A DNA stretch of 64,000 nt. Source: Neoceratodus forsteri (taxonomy: Eukaryota > Chordata > Ceratodontiformes > Ceratodontidae). The notes beneath the pieces were generated by a model. The model made no database searches, was not told the origin of the DNA, and saw only the letters and a list, made by a program, of their open reading frames with translations. A program made the position numbers and the translations under genes. Positions within the stretch are counted from its first letter, which is position 1, and each line of letters starts with the position of its first letter. Below are positions 57,056 through 64,000 of the stretch, in pieces. The stretch is taken from positions 1,186,295,001 to 1,186,359,000 of the forward strand of contig CM028132.1 in NCBI GenBank assembly GCA_016271365.2, given 5' to 3'.

Positions 57056-57417
57056 TCTTTACTGAAGCCAACAACAAAGGACGGAAAAAAAGTCTGTGTG
57101 AAAAACTACACTAGCTCTATGGCTACCTACTAGTAGTAATAACAACAATATAAACAACAAAGAAACACCCAGAATCATAATAACAAAGATTGATGGTATT
57201 ATGGTTCGTTTTACCACCCTTGACAAGCACATATGAACCCCCTTCCCCAAGACTCAAGTCCAAGAAGGGCAATAAAAATAACCTAAATAAACATCTAGAT
57301 CCCCTAACCCAAAGGAAAACAGGGTTAGGGAAAACTAAAATGGCATGACACAGTGCTTGCACCAATTTGCCACCTCTACCCAAGTAGGAGTTCTGAGAGG
57401 GGCAGGAGGGAGGTGGT

Positions 57418-57510
57418 TATAATATAGCAAGACTCCATGAGAAGAAAAGCAATTACTAAGGTGAGTAATTTTTCTTCAAACACCATGAAGTCTTGCTATT
57501 ATAACAATAA
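57418..57510 (-). repeat. DIRS-2 internal complementary region
   Basis: 57,418-57,472 is the reverse complement of the outer end of the right terminal repeat, and 57,474-57,510 that of the left terminal repeat, fused back to back. In the model for DIRS-1 this region templates the circular intermediate by bringing both ends together. One small deletion (CTATTATAAC versus CTATATTATAAC) separates it from a perfect match. Confidence 0.93.
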
Positions 57511-57548
57511 GAATACACAGCAGTACCTCCATGGAGGAGGGTCAGAAC

Positions 57549-58920
57549 CTACTTAGGAAATAGGCTCTGAAGCACAGCTGTGCCAAACCGAGCATCTCTC
57601 CTGGACTGGACATCCAGGGAATAATGCTTGGTAAAGGTGTGAACTGTCTTCCAGGTAGCAGCTTGACAAATCTCCAGAATAGGAATGTCTCTAGCAGCCG
57701 CTAGAGACGCAGCTGTACCCCTGGTGGAGTGGGCCCTCAATCCTGAGGGGGGTACTCTACCCAGTTTCTGATAACAAAATTGGATACAAGAGACAATCCA
57801 CCTTGCAATCGTTCTCTTAGTGGCAGGTTTCCCTTTGCCAACCTCGCCATGGGTAAGAAACAGTTGGAGGGATTCGAACCTATGACCTCTGGTGCGCTCT
57901 AGATAGTAACTTAATGCCCTTTTGACATCCAAGCTGTGCAGTCTCCTCTCACCTAAGGAAGAATGCTCAGTGAAAATACTGGGAGGAGATAGATTGATTC
58001 AGGTGGAAATCAGAAACCACCTTGGCAAAAACTTTCTATTAGTCCTAAGGACTACCTTATCTCTGTGGAAAGAGATAAAATCTTCTTCCACTACAGGGCC
58101 TGTAACTCACTTATGCGTCCTGGCAGAGGTGATAGCTACTAGAAAAAGGTTTTCCAAGTTAAATACTTGAGTTCTGCTGAAGACAGAGGCTCAAAGGGGG
58201 TTGCATTAACTGAGCAATGCAAATATTCAGGTCCCAGGCGGGAGCTGGTTCCCGAAAGGGAGGTAGTGTGAAGTAACCCTTTAAAAACTTGGAGAACACA
58301 GGGTGAGAAGAAGGGAGGCAGGCTTCCTGCTGACACAAAAGCAGAGACAGCTGCCAGATGAACCTTCAGGGTAGCTGGTCTAAGGCCTAAGGAATTCAGA
58401 TGGACCAAATAGTCCAAAGAATGGGAAGATCAGCAGATTCTGGGGTAATCTGCCTCTCAGAGCACCAGATGGAAAACCTCTTCCACTTAGAATTATAAGT
58501 GGCCTAGTGGAAGGCTTCCTTGAAGCCTTTAAAATATCCATAACACCTTGAGAAAGGTGTAATCGGCAATTCTAGCTCCTCAAGAGCCAAGCCTTGAGGT
58601 GGAGGGACTTGAGGTCCGGATACCACTCTCCCCTGTGCACAGGCCAGTAAGTCGTGAGAACTCTGGGCAGGCTCAGGGCAGGGTGGACTGCCAGGGACAG
58701 GAGCAGAGGGTACCAGGGCTGTCTGGCCCAATCTGGGGCAATCAGAATCACTCTGCAAGGTTGAGATCTGATTTTCACTAGTACCCTGAAAAGGAGAGGA
58801 AAGGGGAAGGCATACAGGAACTTCCTTTCCAGTCCAACAGAAAGGCATCCAGAGGACTGAGCCCAGTAGGAGGCCTGCAGCAAAAAGGAAGTTGGTGGTT
58901 GTCTGGGCGCTGAAAGATCT
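57549..58920 (-). pseudogene. DIRS-2 tyrosine recombinase with upstream connector
   Basis: Connector 58,883-58,572: VILIAPDWARQPWYPLLLSL and LHLKAWLLRS. Core-binding part 58,417-58,139: GLRPATLKVHLAAVSAFVS and VFKGLLHTTSL, then LTWKTFF and a SAR...SELQAL block around 58,130 with a frameshift at the first catalytic Arg. Catalytic part 57,932-57,549: SLDVKRALSYYLERTRGHRF, LRAHSTRGTAASLAA (His-x-x-Arg), EICQAATWKTVHTFTKHYSLD (catalytic Tyr). It integrates the circular cDNA without target duplication. Stop just before the internal complementary region. Confidence 0.9.
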
Positions 58921-58959
58921 ATCTGAGGAGTGCCCCAACTGGCAAACAGACCCCAGTAC

Positions 58960-60342
58960 TTGTGGATTCAGAGCCCATCCGTGATGGCCCTGAGAAATTC
59001 TGCTGAGGCGTCCGGCCAGCACATTGTCCTTCCCTGGGAGATGAACCGCTATCAGGAGGTGTTCAGGGAATAAGCCAGAGACCACAACTTCATTGCTTGG
59101 TGCACAAGGCTGAAGACCGAGTGCCCCTTGCTTGTTGATGTACCACATTGTGGTGGTATTGTCTGTCCTGACTTGAACCACTTTGTTCTGGACAGAATCT
59201 GAAAAGACCGAAGAGCTAAAAGACAGCTCTGAGTTCCAGAAGATTGATGTGGAACAGAGATTCCTGAGGAGACCACACTCCCTGAGTGGTAGCTGAGGTG
59301 AGCCCCCACCTAACAGGGAGGCATCCGTGGTGAGGTGAGGGAGGGAGAAATGGAATGAAGGGAACCCTTGTTTCAGATTGCTTTGATCCTGCCACCAGTG
59401 TAAGGCCAGGATCAGGGTTTGAGTAACTGGGACCAATTTGGTAAGGGGTCCTTCCTCTGAGACCAATAGGCCCTCAAATGGAACTGAATGTCCCTCATCT
59501 GGAATCTTGCTCCCTGCACAACAGCTGTGAAGCAGCCATGTGCCGAGAAGTTGCAGAAAATGCCTTGCTGGTCGAGAGACCCCGAGGGTAAAGGAGGATG
59601 CCAGGGCGATGAGTCTGTCCCACCCTTTCCGAGGGAAGAAAGGCCCTGGCTAACCTTGTGTTCAATTCTGCGCCTATGAAAGTTAGGGGCCTGAACTGGT
59701 TCCAGAACTGACTTTGGTAAGTTTAGCAGAATCCCAGAGAGTGAGAAGCTGCTGGGTGACTTGCAGAGTGGGATTTCACCTGACCTGGAGACTGACCCAC
59801 AATGAGCCAGTCGTCCAGGTAGGGAAACACAGCAACCCCTTGCCTTCTTAAATGAGCCACTACTACAGCGAGACATTTTGTGAATACCCTTGGCGCAGAG
59901 GTAAGGCCAAGGGCATTGCCCTGAACTGGTAGTGGCCTGAGGGCAGTTCGAACCTGAGGTACTTTCGTGGAAGGCCTGATCAGAACATGAAAATAGGCAT
60001 CCTTGAGGTCCAGGGAAGCTAGCCAGTCCCCTGGTTTTAGGGAAGGCAATATCATTGCCAGAGTTAACATTTTGAACTTTGGTTTCAACAGATGCTTGTT
60101 CAAGTATCTTAAATCCAGAATGGGCGCATTCTCCTGTCTTTTGGGGTAAGAAAGTATCTTGAATAAAGCCCTTGCCCTGATGGCAAGGAGGAACCCTTTC
60201 CACTGCTTTGCAGACCAGAAGAGAAGAAATCTCTGCTTCCAAAGCAAGGGTTTCTGAAGGATTTGCAGTGGAAATGCCTGGCTCTCATCTTTGGAAAATA
60301 TTTGAAGCTGAGAACCAGACCCGGCCTATTACCAGAACCCAT
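58960..60342 (-). pseudogene. DIRS-2 reverse transcriptase and RNase H
   Basis: RT in two overlapping frames: PKRQENAPILDLRYLNKHL (60,140), LKPGDWLASLDLKDAYFHV (60,020, motif A), NALGLTSAPRVFTKCL (59,900, motif B) and VFPYLDDWLIVG (59,825, motif C intact). RNase H in 59,466-58,960: TLILALHWWQDQSNLKQG, HLTTDASLLGGGSPQL, VVQVRTDNTTTMWYINKQGA and LLIAVHLPGKDNVLAGRLSR (Gly where Asp is usual in NVLADRLSR). The domain pair makes cDNA and degrades the RNA strand. Confidence 0.88.
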
Positions 60343-60428
60343 CTGTCCAAGTTAGGGACAGCCAGCTCTGGCTGAAATAGGCCAACCTGCCCCCCACTGG
60401 TACAGGAGAATCGGCCCTGGGCACCCCA

Positions 60429-62007
60429 TCAGGGTGCCTGCTTAGCAGCAGCCTTAGGCTGAGGGGAGGGAGACGGTCTACTTGCGCCACGTCTACCCCT
60501 GCCTCTGAAGAAACCCCTCTGCGAGACAGCAGAGGAGGCTTGAAATTGGTAAAAAGGCCTGGAAAAGGGTCTGCCCCTACCTCTGGGAGCATGCCTTTGT
60601 GGCATGGCATGCTTCTCCTTAGCCTGGGCACTTTTGTAGGTAGTTCTGTATTCATCCATCTTTTTCATATAATTTTCTGTTTGCTCCCCAAACAGAGAAT
60701 TTCCCACTACAGGAAAATCCATAGCCTTTGACTGAGTATCTTGGGACAGATTAGTGCATCTGAGCCATGCCAACCTACGGAAAGCTACAGAAGTGGCCAT
60801 GACCTGGAGGAAACATCATTAACATCAACAGCAGTATGGAATTGAACTTTAGAGGCTTCAATGCCATCAGCAGCCACCTGTTCCAACTCACTAGCCAGCT
60901 GGCCATGGGCCTGCTTGGCTAACTGCAATACTGTGTCCCACCTAGATTTCTGATATCTAGCCATAAGCCATATAATTTGCCTGCCTGAGTCCCAAAGAAG
61001 CTGCCATATACTGTTTCTTCGCCATGGCATCAATCTTCCTAGAATCCTTGTCAGGAGGATGTGAGGCCAGAGGAATATTAGCCTTTTCACAGGCTGCAGC
61101 TTGTACCACACCTACATGACTACACTGCTCAATAAGGAAGTCTGTATCCGAGCCTGACAAAGTATACCTTCTGTCCATTTTTTATCTACAGGAGGGACAG
61201 AATGAGGATTTTTAAAATCTTTGTTGTTTGCTTCCTAAATGACTTATGCAAAGGAATAGACAACCTCCTAGACTCTGGAATATCCATCATTTCCACATAA
61301 TCAGGCTCCTCTTGCTCATCCACAGCCTCCTCTAAAGGAAGCTGGAGGGTTTCTGCAACCTTTGTAAAAAATAAAGAAAGAAGGGACTCAGACAGAATAG
61401 GGGAGATTCTAAAGGTCTGTCTGGAGAAATGCCGGTTCAATGGGAACGTCCAGACCCTCCCAGCCACACATATTGATCAAATTCCTCCTCCCCTCCTGTG
61501 GTTCATAAAAATCCTCAAATTCAAAATCCTGAACCACTGGGACTGAGCAGACCAACCTTTACCAACTGTTGGTGGTTCTACAGATCCCTGAGACAGTGAC
61601 TGGACAATCTGAATGGCTTTAGCTATCTCTGCAGCAGTTGGAGACACAATTCTGGACTCCAAACCTCCTGATTTCTTTGTCTTTTACTTGGGACTGGTTC
61701 CTCTGAACCAGTCTTCCTTTTGCCGAGAGTCTCGCCCTGGTCAGAGGGCACTCCCTCTGGTCCAGTGGGTACTGAACCGGGCTGGCCATCCGGTCAGCAG
61801 ACTTTGGCCTCTCGTTCCCTGGGCGGCCCAATCTCTTCTCCAGGGTGGCTGCAGGGAAATTTTTACACACCTGGCAGTCTGACAGGAGGTGGTCAGCCCC
61901 AGACAATAGACACAAGTGGTGTGTGGGCAGCCTTGGCAAAGGCGCCCCACAGACATCACAGTGTTGAAACCCAGTGGGCCGGTTTTTCTTTTGGGTTTCT
62001 CAGACAT
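60429..62007 (-). pseudogene. DIRS-2 gag
   Basis: The start Met at 62,007 (MSEKPKRKTGP) is followed by a Cys/His cluster (CQGCPHTTCVYCLG) with a frameshift. Later parts are 61,662-61,477, 61,467-61,186 (acidic: LPLEEAVDEQEEPDYVEM) and 61,178-60,785 with YTLSGSDTDFLIEQCSHVG and HPPDKDSRKIDAMAKKQYM. The C-terminus (60,800-60,429) has FRRLAWLRCTNLSQDTQ and LFGEQTENYMKKMDEYR, then an Arg/Gly-rich stretch (RGRGRPF, RGRGRRGASRP) probably binding RNA. Homologous to the DIRS-1 gag remnant. Confidence 0.8.
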
Positions 62008-62394
62008 AATGCCAGCCTAACCAAAAACTTGCCCTTTTGATGGCAGTGCCGAGCCAAGACACCTTATGGTTCCTAACCGTGTCACGGTGTTTGAAAAACC
62101 GTAATAATTCCGTTTTTTAGAACCGATAAGAACCGGAACCGCACTCTAAAACCCACAGTACAGTTTTAAAAGGCAGAAAACCAAACAATCGGTTCAAAAC
62201 CGAACCGATAATTAATTTTCCACACAGACTTGAATTTTGTACTTACGGTTACCAGATAGAGCTTTAGAACCGAAATGCGGTAAAAATAATGACTTTGCCG
62301 GTTCAAATGAACCAAAACTACTCTCTTGAACCGAGAATGAACCGACTGAAGGAGCTGATCTCCGGGCGACTGTTCAGTGAAGCGGCGTAAGAAT

Positions 62395-62556
62395 CTGACA
62401 GTTTCATTTGAAACTGCCAGATAGAGCTTTGGGCACAGCGCCTCGCGGCTGTAGAACTCCAGATCTTCTGGAGTTAACTCCTTCTCTTCTCCGGCAGTTC
62501 AGCTGCAGTGGCTGACTGCTATTGTTATAATATAGCAAGACTTCATGGTGTTTGAA
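62395..62556 (-). repeat. DIRS-2 left inverted terminal repeat (5' in sense)
   Basis: In sense it begins TTCAAACACCATGAAGTCTTG and continues through the shared repeat to AGTTTCAAATGAAACTG. Its unique outer end is represented in the internal complementary region at 57,474-57,510. Confidence 0.93.
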
Positions 62557-62818
62557 AGGGTTTTTGTGGTCTCCTCTGGTCTGCAATAGTACAGAGTAAG
62601 TTGAGGTACATGTTCAGCCAGCTGGAAGGCAGGAAGCCACTTAGAAAAGGTGCCAGAAATTGAAAGCTAGGCTGCCTGATGACTTAAAATGGAGCCTGCC
62701 CGCTACAGTACCTTGTAGGGTTTGAGGTGGCTGGTGAGGTCCAAGAGCTGTGAGGAGGGCTGTGATGACCCCAACAAAGGTGACTAGGAGACTAGAGAGA
62801 GCAGAGGGTTGAAGACTA

Positions 62819-64000
62819 CAGTCGTGGCCAAAAATATTGCGCCCTTGCACTTTTCAAATAACTCACAATTTCCTCTAAACATAAGTTGAAATTAGCAACA
62901 GTACAGTATTTGATCTCTACACTTCTTTATTTCTCTGTTAATATTACAGAACCTTTGTTTTTGATTCAGAATTTAATATATCCTTTTAAATCAGAAAATG
63001 AAAAGAAATGGCATTGACAAAATTATTGACATCCTAGACCTAATATTTGGTAGCACAGCCTTTAGTCAAAATAACTGCAATCAACTGCTTTCTGCACTTC
63101 TCTACTGGCAGTTTGGCCCACTCTTCTCGTGCAAACTGCTCCAGTTCTCCCAGATTTGAAGGGTGCCTTCTCCCAACTGCTGTTTTCAGATCTCTCCACA
63201 GGTTTTCAATGGGATTTAGATCTGGACTCATTGCTGGCCACTTCAGAACAGTCCAGCGTCTTGTCTTGAACCATTCCTGGGTGCTTTTTGAAGTGTGTTT
63301 GGGGTCATTGTCTTGCTGGAAGACCCATGACCTTCGACGGAGACCCAGCTTTCTGACACTGGGTTCAACATTGCACTCCAAAATGGCCTGATAATCTCCA
63401 GATTTCATGATGCCATGCACAGTTCAAGGCACCCAGTGCCAGAAGGCAACACAGTAACCCCAAACATCACTGAATCTCCTCCATGTTTGACTGTAGGGAA
63501 GGTGTTCTTTTCTTTGAAGGCTTCATTTAATTTTCTGTAAATATAGAGATAATGTGCTTTACCAACAAGTTCTAATTTGGTCTCATCTGCCCACAGGACA
63601 TTCTCTCAGAAGGATTTTGGCTTGTTCAGGTGTGTTTGGCAAACCCCAGTCGGGCTTTCATATGTCTCTCTCTCTCAGCAGTGGGGTCCTCCTGGGCCTC
63701 CTATAACCCCTTTCATTGAGTTGATGATGGATGGTGTGAGTTGAAACTGTTGTACCTTGTGTCTGAAGGTCAGCTTGAATCTGTTTGGCAGTTGATCAAG
63801 GTGCTTTCTACACCATTCGAACAATCCTGCACTGCAATCTTCGATCAAGTTTTCTCTTGCGGCCACATCCAGGGAGGTTGGCTACAGTGCCATGGGCCTT
63901 AAACATCCTGATAACATTACGTACAGTGGAAACAGGAACATCAAGGTCTCTGGAGATTGATTTTTAGCCTTGAGATTGTCTATGCTTGGCTACAATTTTC
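62819..64000 (-). mobile_element. Tc1-like DNA transposon, right end outside the window
   Basis: CAGTCGTGGCCAAAAATATTG at 62,819 is the terminal inverted repeat start of many vertebrate Tc1 elements. The preceding TA (62,817-62,818) is the target: LINE-free array units read GAAGACTATATTTAGTCAG here. The element continues past 64,000, so the other terminal repeat is unseen. Confidence 0.93.
63040..64000 (-). pseudogene. Tc1 transposase
   Basis: The N-terminal paired-type HTH is partly present: SRDLDVPVSTVRNVIRMF followed by a GTVANLPG and GRKRKL linker (about 63,960-63,840). After several frameshifts the catalytic domain shows WADETK (first Asp, about 63,590), GGDSVMFGV, then the open frame 63,420-63,040 with WVFQQDNDPKHTSKSTQEWF (second Asp) and MSPDLNPIENLWRDLK (Glu, 34 residues on, DD34E). 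C-terminus PVEKCRKQLIAVILTKGCATKY. Cut-and-paste transposase; in-frame stops (for example near 63,610 and 63,424) make it inactive. Confidence 0.92.

Larger units (their letters stand above)
56867..62556 (-). mobile_element. DIRS-2: structurally complete DIRS-type retrotransposon
   Basis: Inserted in array unit 7 between CAGTCTGTAA and AGGGTTTTTGTGG, with no target duplication, as expected for tyrosine-recombinase integration. Ends are about 160-bp inverted repeats (56,867-57,055 and 62,395-62,556), with an internal complementary region at 57,418-57,510. Sense order: left terminal repeat, Gag, RT, RNase H, connector, tyrosine recombinase, internal complementary region, spacer, right terminal repeat. 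The reading frames have a moderate number of frameshifts. Confidence 0.94.
42111..62818. repeat. tandem array of about 817-bp units, interrupted by five retroelements
   Basis: The landmark CTTCAGTGTCTCTCACAGAAA recurs at 42,112, 48,214, 51,203, 54,238, 55,057, 55,873 and 56,690. Uninterrupted spacings are 819, 816 and 818 bp; the longer ones shrink to the same value when inserted elements are removed. Other shared blocks are TGCCATAAATACCAGCTAGC, ACTTGAAATGGAGCCTGCTG and CAGTCAGACTGAGCAATTA. A minus-strand frame of up to 165 codons (42,738-42,241) is open in one unit but broken in others, so I do not call a gene. The array joins the 5' end of L2-2 and continues to the Tc1 at the window's right side. 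Confidence 0.93.

Noticed and set aside
42111..62818. The 817-bp unit as an LTR of an unrelated element
   Set aside because: It is head-to-tail tandem without intervening internal code, lacks TG...CA ends, and interruptions are explained by identifiable LINE and DIRS insertions.

Overview
This is eukaryotic, almost certainly vertebrate, DNA, and every stretch I can identify is transposable-element sequence. I see no host gene, tRNA, rRNA, CRISPR array or prokaryotic signal. The mix is CR1 with an SGNH-esterase ORF1, L2-group LINEs, L1/Tx1-like LINEs, DIRS tyrosine-recombinase retrotransposons, a Gypsy element with a SCAN-like Gag, and a Tc1 transposon. That mix, and elements nested up to three deep, suggests a sarcopterygian with a large genome, such as a lungfish, caecilian or salamander. 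This is an inference from element content, and the species cannot be read from the window.

Layout. 1-638: 3' end of a LINE. 639-4,640: degenerate DIRS-1 (minus). 4,680-7,480: L1-A (plus). 7,960-9,440: CR1-1 (plus). 10,110-10,222: L2 3' tail. 10,925-13,552: L2-1 (minus). 13,552-15,287 and 32,483-32,620: L1-B (plus), split by a 17.2-kb Gypsy element (15,288-32,477, minus) with two 1,162-bp LTRs and a 5-bp target duplication. The Gypsy element holds two nested minus-strand CR1s, CR1-2 (18,035-22,430) and CR1-3 (25,178-30,327). 33,196-36,221 and 41,221-42,110: L2-2 (minus), split by L2-3 (36,222-41,220, plus).

From 42,111 to 62,818 a tandem array of about 817-bp units abuts the 5' end of L2-2. 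It is interrupted by L2-4, CR1-4, L2-5, CR1-5 and a structurally complete DIRS-2 (56,867-62,556). It ends in the window at a Tc1 transposon (62,819 onward) inserted at a TA.

Main points of interest. (1) The Gypsy element has the order gag-PR-IN-RT-RNase H, with integrase upstream of reverse transcriptase, together with a SCAN-like Gag, as in the Gmr1 lineage. (2) Three LINEs of two clades have tandem repeats at their 5' ends: 64-bp units in L2-3, 516-bp in CR1-3 and 817-bp next to L2-2. This resembles the promoter monomers of mouse L1. (3) DIRS-2 keeps both inverted terminal repeats and the internal complementary region that joins the two distinct ends. (4) Two array units carry the same L2 insertion at the same base, so the array grew after that insertion. 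Nearly all coding regions carry stops or frameshifts, and five LINE RTs have lost a catalytic Asp of motif C.
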